Assembly (NCBI GenBank): GCA_037953745.1
Contig: JBAKBP010000677.1
Coordinates: 1-64,000, forward strand
Direction: 5' to 3'
Origin: Lithodes maja
Lineage: Eukaryota > Arthropoda > Malacostraca > Decapoda > Lithodidae
Length of the DNA: 64,000 nucleotides
Shown piece after piece: positions 1 to 10,715 of the stretch; position 1 is the stretch's first letter, and the number at the start of each line of letters is the position of its first letter. Both the position numbers and the translations under genes were made by a program. Under the pieces are notes generated by a model, which worked only from the letters and a program-made list of their open reading frames with translations, searched no databases and had not been told where the DNA came from.

Positions 1-9
1 CAAAATATT

Positions 10-53
10 AGAAAACTTCCGTTGTCCAAATTGATACACAATGGAAGTTTTCT
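10..53. repeat. short inverted repeat
   Basis: AGAAAACTTCC near position 10 is mirrored by GGAAGTTTTCT ending near 53. The two arms of about 16 bp (one mismatch) surround a 12 bp loop. It may be the end of a miniature transposon cut by the window edge. No function can be assigned. Confidence 0.5.
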
Positions 54-97
54 GAGGTAACTTAATTAACATGACATAATAATAATTTACATCGTCC

Positions 98-880
98 GTG
101 AATCTCTCCCAACTCGTTATGTTATCTTCAGTGACTCGCGTAGTGCACTCGAAGCTCTTCAGGGATACAACCCGCGTAATTCTCATTTCCAGACTCCAAC
201 ATTCCTTCCACACATTATACGATCGTGGATTCCAAATTAAAGTTTGCTGGGTACCTGCACACGTCGGTGTCCAAGGTAACAAACTTTCTGATCGAACAGC
301 CAAAGATGCCTCTCATCTCCTGCCGGTTTCACAGAGTCACTTACCCACCACCGACTGGGTTACAGCGTTGCGTCCGATACTTTCCCAACGTTGGCAGATC
401 TTTTGGTCATCTCAATCTCCTGATGCTAATCAACTTCGCAGTATTAAATCTACAGTCGGCTCTTGGCCTTCTTCATGTCAACCATCCCATCATTCTGACG
501 TTATCTTGTCCCGGCTCCGGATTGGTCATACGCGATTGTCTCATGGTTACCTGATGTCATCCCCTCACGACCCTCAATCTCAGTGCACCGTGTGCGGCAC
601 GCGTTTACCAATTCGCCACATTTTCACTGACTGTCGCCGGTATTCCCGTCTCCGATCACTTTATTTTGGCAATTCTGATTTATCTCACATTTTCGAAGAT
701 TCTCCTTCCGTTTCCTTCTACTGTACCGTATTTCCCGTTTCCTCAAAGAAACTTCTCTTATTGATTTTATTTAATTCTCTCTTCCTTTAGTCTTCTCCTT
801 TCGATCTAATCCTTCGGTCCAGCCCTATGGGAGCTCTTTTGGGGAGCTCAGTGGTCTGGTTAAACTTCTCTCTCTCTCTC
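98..880 (+). pseudogene. LINE 3' end: RNase H and C-terminal Cys/His motif, frameshifted
   Basis: This is the 3' part of a non-LTR retrotransposon ORF2. An RNase H start (FSDSRSALEAL) is readable in the frame beginning at 118. The continuing RNase H motif WVPAHVGVQGN and the C-terminal CTVCGTRLPIRHIF motif lie in another frame (98-790). A frameshift near 185-200 therefore splits the RNase H domain. RNase H normally removes the RNA template during reverse transcription; this copy cannot make an intact enzyme. The reverse transcriptase is absent, because the element is 5'-truncated or lies outside the window. A pyrimidine-rich 3' tail (about 860-900) follows the stop. The fragment at 24680-24860 has a similar tail. 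Confidence 0.75.
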
Positions 881-948
881 CCCCCCCCAAAAAAAAAATA
901 AAATAAAATAATAATAATTATAATTTATTTTTATTTTATTTATTTTTT

Positions 949-1497
949 CTATATTCCAACTTACTTCCTCTCGGGCATAGGCTGAGAGCCTTAACATTCA
1001 CTGCTTTGCAATGAACAGTGAAGCCTGTGAGGTCTTGTTCCAGTCTAGGGAGCGAGACATGTGAAGCACGTAGAGTACAACGAGCACCTGCCATCTTGCC
1101 TTCACATGAGGCACGGTGCTCACTCATGGCCCGAAACGACCCCATTTCTGAAGCCACCTCGTTTCCGTGCTTCACTGTCTCACCACCTACACTCGGACTC
1201 TCACACTTACACACACACAACGCCACCTGTTGAGCAGATAACTCACCAGGCATTGCACCCCTATAGCATATTTTGAATATGGGAATATTCATACAGTGCT
1301 ATTTAATCAGGGAACAATGAGGGTATTTTATTGACGTTTCGGTGGGCTTGTGGTAATGCACTGATACTAGGTACAGCACAAATTCCATCCCAATAATATC
1401 TTCCCTTTGATACATCGGGATTTGAACCCGGGACCTTTGGATTACCAGGCCAGTGGCAAGACCACTCCACCACACCTCCCCTAAACCACTATTATAT
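949..1497 (-). mobile_element. tRNA-derived SINE-like repeat, copy 1
   Basis: Read on the - strand, this starts with a tRNA-like head (GGTGTGGTGGAGTGG, then box B-like GGGTTCAAATCCC) at about 1496-1420. A conserved body follows, ending in the motif GCCTATGCCCGAGAGG near 975-950. The same architecture is found in the opposite orientation at 8465-8990, which shows it is a repeat family. Box A/B sequences are internal RNA polymerase III promoter elements; mobility would depend on a partner LINE. The small open frames in it are not genes. Confidence 0.75.
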
Positions 1498-1506
1498 AGT
1501 GGTTTA
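1482..1506. repeat. 25 bp perfect palindrome at SINE head
   Basis: TAAACCACTAT, a 3 bp centre, then ATAGTGGTTTA form a perfect inverted repeat at the 5' boundary of the SINE. It may come from a target-site rearrangement at insertion. No function is implied. Confidence 0.6.
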
Positions 1507-1827
1507 GCTACATAATGGAGGTGCAAGTGGTACTCTATGACGTTGACGCAATTTGTAGGTCTATACGTACTATTAGGTTACCATCCATGGTGTAGTTTTA
1601 CTTATAGTAGCCTATAGCTGTTTTTGAGATGCAAGTAGCCTACTATTTTAAGTTGCGGATATGGAGAAATACTGCTTATGCTGTAGGATGATAGTACTGT
1701 ATTTTAGATGTTTTGTTTCAATGATTAAGGCATGTAATGATGAAAACTTGTCATAATGAAGAACATGTTCCCTTAAGATTGTATACCGGTATGAATGACG
1801 ATTCTTATTATCTCTTGGTTGTCGTAG

Positions 1828-1992
1828 GTGGTGTTCTACGTGTCGGGTGTGATGGTGACGATGCTGGCGACCTGTACCCCCAGGACCCAAAGAGCCCGGC
1901 TGCCTCTCATCACCACCCTCTCGCTGTCCATGATGCTAGAGAGGTTGGTCGTCTCAGTCATACTCGACTACTTCAACCCTGATAACCCCCAG
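1828..1992 (+). CDS. host gene internal exon (hydrophobic segments)
   Basis: A pyrimidine-rich tract and TCGTAG precede the exon, and CCCCAG|gtaggt is the donor. It is 165 nt and phase 0 to 0. Only one frame is open through to the donor, and it encodes 55 residues with two hydrophobic stretches (VVFYVSGVMVTMLAT and LSLSMMLERLVVSVILDYF) separated by a basic loop, as expected for membrane helices. It is the first exon of the gene visible here. Upstream exons must lie left of the window or escape recognition, since the start codon is not seen. I do not recognise the protein family. Confidence 0.65.
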
Positions 1993-2138
1993 GTAGGTTC
2001 TGTCATGTGCTGTGTTCTTCAACATATGGGAAAAGCATTGTATACATACATTCATACATAACATTTTAAGACTGAGTGCTCCACACATACGTACAGTTTC
2101 AGTCTCTTGTCCTAATGATGGCGTTCCAGGCAACTCTG

Positions 2139-2658
2139 GGCGGGTGCCCAACCCCGAAAGGGGTTGAAATAGGGGAACTATCCCCCTGCCAAAGGCAGCT
2201 TTCTAGGGCCTATCCTAGCTGATGCTGAGAAGATTGGGTTCTAGTCATGTGGTGATGGGCTGGTCTATCAGAGTGAAAACTGAGCGATCTCTGCCATACC
2301 CATAGCTTACTCTGACTGTTCCTTTTACTTATATATTTTCTAGATCTCAAGTGACGGCGTCTCTTCCGTGGATTGACCTCCCAATCTACCAAGATTGGAA
2401 GCCAAAGCGTCACATTTTTTTCTTTGCCCCTCAGCTTTCTCTTCATAATTGCTGAAGGGCACAGGGCCCTAGGTGGGGCTTTGGTTTCCCGGGCGTTTCT
2501 GTCGCCCTCCTCAGCTCCCCGCCATGGAGTGGCTTCGGTCACCCATGCTTTATTGTGGTCGGCTGGGAGGGTTCTGTGGGGGCGCTCAGTTATGGCCTTG
2601 GTCTTGCTCGGGGCCTTGGGGCTGTTCGGCCAGGCAGCTTGGGGAACAACAACAACAA
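2139..2658 (+). mobile_element. CAA-tailed retroelement inserted in LINE copy A
   Basis: A 520 bp segment interrupts the C-terminal codons of LINE copy A. It is flanked by the exact 8 bp duplication CAACTCTG at 2131-2138 and 2659-2666. It ends in (AAC)n, the tail expected of target-primed reverse transcription. A truncated copy of its 3' part in the opposite orientation lies at 7317-7560. It could be a SINE or a 5'-truncated LINE 3' end; I find no reverse transcriptase or clear pol III box. Its long open frames come from GC bias rather than coding. Confidence 0.75.
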
Positions 2659-4551
2659 CAACTCTGTTATGGGCTGCTTCACTTGCCAAGTTTTTGGATT
2701 TGAGATCGGCACGTATAGTCCGATCCCAGGTCTTCCTCGGTCCACCCCTTGGTGCAGCTCCCTCCACAATCACAGACCTGCATCTTTTCACCCAATTTTG
2801 TTCATCCATTCTCTCCACATGCGCATACCATCCCAGTCTACTTGTACGCATCTCTTCGCTAATAATCTTTATACCTAAGCGTCTCCTCAGCTCATCATTT
2901 GTTATTCTATCCTGCAGCTTGGCCCCACACATCCATCTCACCATTCTCATCTCATTATGTTCCTTTCTGTTGACGTCTTCTACTTTAACGGCCCGTGTTT
3001 CTGAGGCATACGTCATTGCACTTCTAACGCATGAGGCATACACCTTTCCCTTCAGGGGGGAGAGGCATTCTTTTCATGGTCAGAATTGGCAGCAGTTCTC
3101 TGAACTTCCCCCAGCCACATCTAATTCTAGCAACAGTGGCAGCCTCAGCCCAACCACCGGCAGAGATTGTATCTCCTAGGTAACAAAACTTGTCCACCAG
3201 CTCCAATGACTCATTTCCAAAATTCACAGCCACATGATCATCATTTAACACAAGCTCGCCCTTGTACACTACACACTCAAATTTATCGATTTCTGACTTA
3301 TCATTCGGCAGGGGTTCTTTTATTCTACTACAGCGCTTACTCCCATGGTGCATCCAACATCGACAGATGCTGCACCAAATCGAGTTAGCGCCCACACCCT
3401 TTCCACACACTGAACATGGGTATGCACTGCTCTTTTCCACATTGCCTCGTCTCAATCTACAATGCATAACATTGGATTTGTTAATATTGACTCTTAAACC
3501 CTTGCTCGCCATGCCCTCTCTCCATCTTCTGAATTTGGCCTCAGCATCTTGCACATTGTCAGCTATTAGGACTAAATCGTCTGCATAAAACAGTTCCCAC
3601 GGGAGTCCGGATCTAAAATCTCTAGACAGTGCCTCCAGGACCATATTAAAGAGGAGGGGGCTTAACACTGAATCCTGATGAACTCCAACACGGACTGTGA
3701 ACTCCTCACTCAGTACACCTTTCAGCCTCACTTTTGCGAATCCTCATAAATCTTCATTATCACCACACTCACCAGCCACTCTTCCACACCAAGTTTCCTC
3801 ATAACCCACTGCACAACATCTCTAGGCACCCTGTCAAAGGCCTTCTCCAGGTCTACAAACACAAAGTAAAGATCCCTGCCTTTTAGTAAGTATCTTTCCT
3901 GTATCTGCCTGACTATGAAGATAGCATCGGTTGTACCATGTCCTGGCATAAAACCAAACTGCATATCATCAATGGAGATGCTTTGCCTGATCAAACCCTC
4001 AAAGACTCTCTCACTGACCTTCATGATTTGGTCAGGCATTTTCAGGCCCCTATAATTACCTCTATCTAGCCGCTTCTAGCGCATCCCCTTTTCCTTTGTA
4101 TATATTTACTATTACAATTTTGTGCCAATCCTCAGGGATTTTCTCATCTTTAATAATGGTGTTTATCATCTCAGGGACTAAACGGACACCAGTCTCCCCT
4201 GAGGCTTTTATCATCTCAGCGAAAATGTCAGAGCACCCTGGAGCTTTACTGTCCTTCATTTTATTGATTGCGTTGCTCACTACAGCTGGTGCTATCAAAG
4301 GAGGGGGTCCAGATATTTGTTCCTCGATACTAAGCTGTTCCTTATCCCATTCAAACTCAACATTTAGCAATCGTTCATAGTGTGCCTTCCATGCTTCTCT
4401 GATTTCATCTTCTGCATACACAATGTTCCCATTATCGTTGCTAACACGCTGTTCACCTATAATATCCCTACTGTCATTTTTAACTCTCCTAGCTAGGGCG
4501 AAAATTCCATTGGTATTGTCAGTGTTACACACTTGTTCGAGAACGATTTCC

Positions 4552-4993
4552 TTAACCCGCTGAGTACCAGCTAAATATTTATAAATGTACCACCCAGGAC
4601 CGGCTGATTCTGATTTTTTTTTTTTCCCAGAAACAATAGCGAATGGGTTAGGAATGAAGGAAAAACCACGAAAAACCGATCAAAAAGCTTAAAAAATGGT
4701 CCTACGGAGCCCCCGAAAACGGATTTTACAAGAGTAAAAAATTGAAGGCAATTTCCCAAAAAACACATGTTTTTGCGCACTCACGCGCACGCGGTTGGAC
4801 TTTGAGAGTTTTCAACCATCGGCATGGATGCGTGGGATACTTACACAGTTCCCATACAAATCTGAGCCCTGGTGCCATAGAACCAGAGTAATTGGGACCG
4901 GAGCGACACTGACGCAGACGTATGCGTCGCTGGGGTTTAGCGTTACATACATTATCGACGCACTGTTTGCGTCGCTAGGGCTCAGTGGGTTAA
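4552..4993. mobile_element. piggyBac-type MITE (TTAA) in LINE copy A
   Basis: The element is bounded by TTAA at both ends. The terminal inverted repeats are TTAACCCGCTGAGTACCAGC and, from the other end, TTAACCCACTGAGCCCTAGC. Removing it rejoins the linker of LINE copy A. TTAA targets and CCC-starting termini are hallmarks of piggyBac-like elements. No transposase is encoded, so it would have been moved by an enzyme from elsewhere. Confidence 0.85.
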
Positions 4994-5637
4994 TGCCTTT
5001 TTTTAGCATTGTAAATAACTTTTTAGCAGTTCGTTTAGCTGCCTGGTATTCCTCCTTACTGCCTCCCTTCTTCCATGCTTTGAAACGTCTCCTTTTCTCT
5101 TTCACAGCATGTTCTACCTTATAGTTCTACCAGCAGGAGGTCTTATTCCTGGGGTGACCCTTTGTTTTCCTACAGACTTTGTCAGTGGCATCGAAAAGGC
5201 TATGCTTAAGGAAATTCCATGGACTATTTACATCGCTAGGCCTAGCTTCCTTATTTCTATTAATTTCCTCCAGTTTACTATGAAACTTATCCCTAACTTC
5301 CTTGTTCTTCAGCAGCCACACTCTTCTTTTGGGCATGTATACCTTCTTGCGCTCAGGATCTCTGTATAAGCTCATGTCGCACACAAGTAGCTTATGCTGG
5401 GGGATACATTCTTCGCTCGGGATGACCTTTACATCCCAAACCAGTTACCAGTCTTTCCTGTAAACCAAGAAGTAATCTATCTGGCTTATTCTGGCTACTG
5501 GAGACCCCAGAGTTATATGTGACCAGATGGATCTGTCTTTTCTTGAACTTCGTGTTACACACAACCATGTTGAGTGCAATGCAGGACTCCAGTATATATT
5601 CGCCTTCCAGATTCCTCCTTCCGTAACCATTTCCTCC

Positions 5638-6601
5638 AAATTCAGAGTGGAGAGAGGGCATGGCGAGCAAGGGTTTAAGAGTCAATATTAACAAAACCAA
5701 GGTTATGCATTGTAGATTGAGACGAGGCAATGTGGAAAAGAGCGGTGCATACCCATGTGCAGTGTGTGGAAAGGGAGTGGGTGTTAACTCAATTCAATGT
5801 AGCATCTGTCTATGTTGGGTACACCATGGGAGTAAGCGCTGTAGTAGAATAAAGGGGCCCCTGCCGAAGGATAAGTCAGAAATAGAGAAATTTGAGTGCA
5901 TAGTGTGCAAAGGCGAGCTTGTGTTAAGTGATGATCCTGTGGCTGTGAATTTTGGAAATGAGTCTTTGGAGCTGGTAAACAAGTTTTGTTACCTAGGAGA
6001 TACCATCTCTGCCGGTGGTGGGGCCGAGGCTGCCACTGTTGCTAGAATTAGGTGTGGCTGGGGGAAGTTCAGAGAATTGATGCCAATCCTGACCATGAAA
6101 AGAATGCCTCTCCCCCTGAAGGGAAAGGTGTATGCCTCATGTGTTAGAAGTGCAATGCCTCAGAAACATGGGCCGTTAAAGTAGAGGATGTCAACAGAAT
6201 GGAGCGTAATGAGATGAGAATGGTGAGATGGATGTGTGGGGCCAGGCTACAGGATAGAATAACAAATGTTGAGCTGAGGAGACGTTTAGGTATAAAGAGT
6301 ATTAGCGAGGTGATGCATACAAGTAGACTGGGATGGTATGGACATGTGGAGAGAATGGATGAACAAAATTGGGTGAAAAAATGCAGGTCTGTGATTGTGG
6401 AGGGAGCTGCACCAAGGGGTGGACCGAGGAAGACCTGGGATCGGACTATACGCGCCAATCTCAAATCCAAGAACTTGACAAGTGAAGCAGCCCTTAACAG
6501 GGTTGCCTGGAATTCCGCCATTAGGACAAGAGACTGAAACTGCACTTATGTGTGGAACACTGAGTCTTAAAATTTTATGTATGTATGTATGTATGTATGT
6601 A
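5638..6601 (+). pseudogene. LINE copy B, 5'-truncated, inserted antisense into copy A
   Basis: This second copy of the same LINE family sits inside the endonuclease region of copy A in opposite orientation. It starts within the RT, downstream of YADD (ASKGLRVNINKTKVMHC). It retains the full PHD-like pattern CAVC...CSIC...HHGSKRC...FECIVC at about 5747-5918 and the C-terminal region (RLGWYGHVERMD, 6199-6537). A small deletion near 6160 breaks the frame between these parts. It ends in a clean (ATGT)n tail at 6580-6600. No clear target duplication is visible, perhaps because the tail absorbs it. Confidence 0.85.
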
Positions 6602-6935
6602 CTCCCTCGTATCCATCTGCAGATGCTCCCACGTGACCATTCAGGTCCCCTCCCAGGATTGTTATTTCATTCTCAGAGGCCATAAATGACACTGACGGTG
6701 TCATTCCAGAAGTCCTCTTTTATCTCTTTCTGTAAGCCAGCCTGTGAGGCATATGCAGGTATCACATTCAGAATTCTTTCACAAACTTTCATCTTTAAAA
6801 CAATCAGCTTTTCACTAACTCTCGAAATCTGAAGCACACTTTCCTCCCACTCTTCAGCCACCAGAACATGGCAAGACAAATTTAAACCATGGATTTGTGT
6901 AATGATTTAGGAAAGCGAGCTGTATATCCTATTTT

Positions 6936-7316
6936 TTTTTTTAAAGATCACAGAATACTTTTTACTGCCCCCCTCCCTAACCTGTCCCCCCGCCCAAGGG
7001 TAAAGTGACTTTCACAAATAGTAAAGGAAAAGGGGGGGGGGGTAAAGAAAGTTGCAGGGAGTAGGCCCCATGGAGTGTATTAACCCCTTCCTGACAGCAC
7101 TCTAGCTCTTGCTTATGCCCGCCTCACAGGTGTTAAGAGAGGAACAACACTACTGAGGGCCCAAGGGAAACGGGGCGGCACAAAATACAATGCATGTTAT
7201 ATTGCCCAGTAAGAAATGTATCCTATAACATAAGATTGTATAAAATGAGCCATACAAAGGAAACCAGTGAGACTATGTTCTGTGGTTAGAACAGTTGCTT
7301 CAAATTTTCTAGAGCT
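6936..7316. other. intronic sequence, no gene seen
   Basis: This stretch holds C- and G-homopolymer-rich tracts (near 6970-7045) and otherwise unremarkable intronic DNA of the host gene. I see no exon, RNA or clear transposon here. Confidence 0.5.
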
Positions 7317-7560
7317 CGTGTAGTTGTTGTTGCTGTTCCCCAGGCTGCCAGGCCTAACAGCCCCAAGGCCCCAAGCAAGGCCAAGGCCATAACCGAGCAC
7401 CCCCACAGAACCCTCCCTGCCTACCACAAGAAAGCCTGGGTGACTGAAGCCCCTCCATGGCGGGGAGCTGAGGAGGGTGCGGAAACGCCCAGGAAACCAA
7501 AGCCCCACCCAGGGCCCTGTGCCCCTAAGCAATTAAGAGGGAGTGGATATCTTTTCCTTT
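7317..7560 (-). mobile_element. truncated copy of the CAA-tailed retroelement
   Basis: TTGTTGTTGCTGTTCCCC at about 7325-7342 is the reverse complement of the CAA-tailed end of the element at 2139-2658, and about 240 bp of matching body follows. It is truncated at its 5' end near 7560. This shows the element is a dispersed family. Confidence 0.75.
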
Positions 7561-8464
7561 GCTGCATGCCATTATAGTGCCATAATTATTAAGCAGGGTG
7601 AGATTTCATTTGTGATCATTTAGAATTTAGAACCATTGCTCAAACTATATCTTGTACCAGTATTACTGAATGTTTATTATGGGTTTGGACATATTTGAGT
7701 GGCAAGAGAGGCTGATGACACCAGTGGCACCAATATGACGGAGATTTCCCAATCTTAGTTACTAGAGGGTCGCAAAGACGTCCCAGCCCCCAGATTTACT
7801 AACTGAGTGAGACAGAAGAAAGATTGGTCTTCATACACCAGTACAGCTATTTTGAGTAGTTGAGTGGGCCTTTGCTACGCTACAGGCTCGGGTTCGAGGC
7901 CCGGCCTGGTCATATGGCAAAAATGTTAATTCATTAAGGCTCTATTTATATACCGGTACTAAGCAAGGCCATCCATGGAAAGTGCCCCAGGTTAAAATAC
8001 CCTTCTCTAGTACTTAGTTACTAGTGTTTGATGGTTGGTATTATATAATTTATTATCAGCACAATTACCATTCTACATTATTTTGCATATTTTTTTTTTT
8101 AATCACAGTACTCGATAATCTATTCCACATGTAGGCCTACAACTCTATACCAAGTCAATTCTTGCATATGTGTCATATATATTAAGTTACTTTAATTAGC
8201 AGCCAATTTTATGTTTTCTTTTCTTTTTGCAGCAATTTTATTTTGTTTAATAAACATATATACGGTAAACAGATGATATCCCCTCTCTGCTTTCTATTGA
8301 ACTTGTCAGAGGCCATTCAACGCCTTTTAATCTATGCAAGTGAGAAATTACTTTTGTTGCGTATCTTTCTCATCATTGGTAGTTATACTGCCTCCAAAGA
8401 ATCTTGTTAATTTTAGAATACGAATAGCAAACTGGACTTAGAATTTCGTAAGCAAAAGTAGATT
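7561..8464. other. intron, AT-rich; weak tRNA-like stretch
   Basis: This is mainly AT-rich intron. GCTCGGGTTCGAGGCCCGG near 7887-7905 resembles a pol III B box and may mark an old SINE (about 7850-7970). No exon with good splice sites was found. Confidence 0.4.
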
Positions 8465-8990
8465 TATGCTGTGTGGTGGAGGTCATGCCACTGGACTGGT
8501 AATTCAATGATCCCGGGTTTGAATCCCGATGTATTAATGGGAAGATATTATTGGGATGGAATTTGTGCTATACTTAGTATCCGTGATTCCGTGCATTACC
8601 ACAAAGCCCACCAAAACGCCAACAAAATACCCTCATTGTTTCCTGATTAAATAGCACTATGAATATTGCCATATTCAAAATATGCTACAGGGGGGCAATG
8701 CCTAGTGAGTTAATTGCTCAATAGGTGGCGTTCTGAGAGTGAGGGTCCAAGTCTTGTGGAAAGACAGTGAAGCTCTGGGGCCAGACAGCTCCAGAGATGG
8801 GGCTGCTTCGAGCCATGGGTGGGCAACCGGGCCCCTTGAATTTTGCGAAGGCAAGATAGCGGGGACTGGTTGCTTCTAAGTACTTCACACGTCTAACTCA
8901 CTAGACTGGAACGAGACCTCACGGGCTTCACCGTTAAATGTACAGACTCTCAGCCTATGCCCGAGAGGGAGTAGTTGGAATATAGAAGAA
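8465..8990 (+). mobile_element. tRNA-derived SINE-like repeat, copy 2
   Basis: The tRNA-like head (GTGTGGTGGAGGTCATGCC, then GGGTTTGAATCCC) starts near 8470. The body follows the inverted copy at 949-1497 and ends with GCCTATGCCCGAGAGG at about 8955. The two copies differ by substitutions and small indels, so they are not recent duplicates. It lies within an intron of the host gene. Confidence 0.75.
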
Positions 8991-9163
8991 CAAAAAAATT
9001 CTATTCTATTGCTCTCAATTCTATTCCATAAATATACCAGATAACTCTATTTTGTGTTTTGTAAAGACTAATACACAGTTACACATGCACAATAGAGGTA
9101 GGACAAGATCCATGTAGTAGTAGTTTATGTAGGCTGTGGGTTTAGAATGGCAACTAATTTCAG

Positions 9164-9252
9164 GATAGTGTCCAGTGTGGTGTGTGGATAGTTCGTCGTC
9201 TTGCAGTAACCTTCTGCTGTGTTCTCCTGATGCACTCTGCCGTCACCTTCAG
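9164..9252 (+). CDS. host gene internal exon (third hydrophobic segment)
   Basis: The acceptor is CTAATTTCAG|G, with a possible branch point just upstream, and the donor is TTCAG|gtagct. It is 89 nt and phase 0 to 2. This is exactly the phase change needed to join the exon ending at 1992 to the one starting at 11252. It encodes a basic pair followed by a hydrophobic helix (RRLAVTFCCVLLMHSAVTF). I found it by looking for an exon with this phase, so it is slightly less certain than its neighbours. An alternative acceptor at 9206 opens directly on a stop codon. Confidence 0.6.
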
Positions 9253-9488
9253 GTAGCTACTGTTGCTTTTATATATAATAAACTTTTATATTACTTTAAT
9301 TACGATTTCCAATCGACCTATTGCACAAGTTTTTCCTAAAGCTCCAAGACTACACATTAAATAGGTTATCCATCTGGTGGATTTAAACCATTTATGTGTG
9401 CAATGCCCAAAGCCATCTTTTGGCCTGCATTAAATCTTGGGCTAGCCCTTATAAGAGTAACAGGATACTGAAACCCTTTCCATAGCGT

Positions 9489-9912
9489 TTAATCCAAGAA
9501 GCACGTCGCGCGATAGGCCTTCCGAAAGTGTCTGCTAGGCGAATGCGATAGGCCTTCTGGAAGACGGCCCATAATAAAAAAATAAATAAATAAATAAATA
9601 AATATAATGCCCCAGTACTTGTGAAATAGAAGCAATATGTGATTAGGTGCTATGTCTACTTTCCACCACCTCCTGCTTTCTCCTAACATGCATCTTACCC
9701 CCCTCCCATCACAAATATGTTTTTGTATTGGATATTTGCTGTTTACACCTATTTTCTGGTATTCACACATGTTCATTATACAAGTAAACTATATGCACAA
9801 AGAGCAGTAATATTGCTTTATATTGTAAACATAAATTCTGTCAGAATTGAAGGTAATTCATTCGCATGCACGGCACTTTAAAAAAATATTAATGGCACTC
9901 TCGTTGGGTTAA
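9489..9912. mobile_element. diverged TTAA element related to family D
   Basis: It is bounded by TTAA and contains GCGATAGGCC motifs near 9508-9556. Its CTTTATATTGTAAACAT...CTGTCAGAAT stretch at 9815-9846 matches family D (22880-23514, 44500-45147). The termini are degenerate and the element is shorter than D. It is an old or deleted relative. Confidence 0.5.
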
Positions 9913-9933
9913 GTATTGGCACAAATACACTAA

Positions 9934-10569
9934 TTAACCCGGGAGCTGCGGGGAGACTCTTAAGAGTTCCCCCGGCGGACTGCGGGAAGACTCTTGAGAG
10001 TAAGTAAAATAAAAAATCAACTTTTGACATCGAAAAAAAAATATATATTTTTTTTTATTTTTTTATTTTTTTATTTTTTTTTGGCCCCTGGGCCATGCAA
10101 AATCTCAGTCCTCTACCTCCCCTCCTTCCCCACTTTCCTCCTCTCTTTCAGTTATCACCTATTTTCCCTATTATTCCCTTATTCTGAGGTATATTTTCGT
10201 GCTAACATTAGCGAGTTGCAAGCAGGGTGTTGTCATCACTGATGGCAAGCGAGTGCAAGAGAGAGAGAGAGAGTATCGATCGACTGTGTCTCAGTGGCCT
10301 TGGGGGAAATTGGCGGGAAAGCAGTTTGCCTCACCCATACATTATACAACTCGCGGGCTATATCTCCGATTTTGACCATCCAAACGCTGTTTTCACTTGT
10401 TTTATTGTTGTTTCAGGTTAATACCTTTATAATCAACCCATAATAGGCGCATATGGATAATTATTAATGCTATTAATGGTACAATGAATATTTTAGTGAC
10501 GGAAACACCTCAAATACGTCAGCACAGGGGGACTTTTTCAATTACCCCCATGCGCACTTGTTAGGTTAA
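9934..10569 (+). mobile_element. TTAA MITE family E, copy E1
   Basis: This 636 bp element runs from TTAA to TTAA. It begins CCCGGGAGCTGCGGG and ends GCGCACTTGTTAGG. Inside are a T-rich tract, GGCCCCTGGGCCATGC, a GA repeat and the segment TATCTCCGATTTTGACCATC. Six more copies occur in this window. The short terminal similarity (TTAACC...GAA.TGCG) and the TTAA target suggest piggyBac-type mobilisation. The short reading frames repeated in every copy are not conserved proteins. It carries an internal TTAA close to its left end, which matters for the nested stack at 44.4-49.5 kb. Confidence 0.85.
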
Positions 10570-10579
10570 GGAACACCCT

Positions 10580-10715
10580 GTTCTAAACATTAATCCTCCA
10601 TTACAAACCCCAATGTACTTGAATAAATTAATGAAAGCATATGATCCTCCCGGGATTCGAACTCGGGACACCCAGAACATAAGGACCTAAACCATTACAC
10701 CACCAACACAGTATA
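10580..10715 (-). mobile_element. tRNA-derived SINE
   Basis: The - strand has a tRNA-like head: box A-like TGGTGTAATGGTTTAGG and box B-like GAGTTCGAATCCCGGGA, at about 10712-10640. A short unrelated body follows toward 10580. The head lacks good tRNA folding at the anticodon arm and is followed by a repeat-like body, so I call it a SINE rather than a tRNA gene. Confidence 0.6.

Larger units (their letters stand above)
2040..6935 (-). pseudogene. LINE copy A (endonuclease + RT with PHD-like finger), broken
   Basis: This is a decayed non-LTR retrotransposon in antisense to the host gene. Reading from about 6935 down, the endonuclease start (ILGGDLNGHVGA) lies near 6620, and its continuation (VCNTKFKKRQIHLVTYNSG) near 5570. 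A linker runs to 5008, and RT segments span 4532-4062 (LLNVEFEWDKEQ), 4039-3728 (VDLEKAFDRVP) and 3731-3024 (YADD). After the YADD block is a Cys/His cluster (CSVC...CSIC...HH...C) resembling a PHD finger; the last Cys pair has one Cys replaced by Tyr (FECVVY). Frameshifts lie near 4050 and 3730. The - strand 3' end has an ATGT-rich tail at 2040-2065. It is interrupted by three insertions: 2139-2658, 4552-4993 and 5638-6601. Confidence 0.85.

Noticed and set aside
2373..3179. 268-codon + strand frame
   Set aside because: It crosses the junction between the CAA-tailed element and antisense LINE copy A, with no protein family logic.
9207..9252. alternative 46 nt exon using the acceptor at 9206
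   Set aside because: It opens on TAA in the required frame, whereas the acceptor at 9163 gives an open 89 nt exon in the right phase.
10027..10242. coding ORFs recurring in every family E copy
   Set aside because: Lengths and starts vary with poly(T) length and stops differ; they are by-products of a non-coding MITE.
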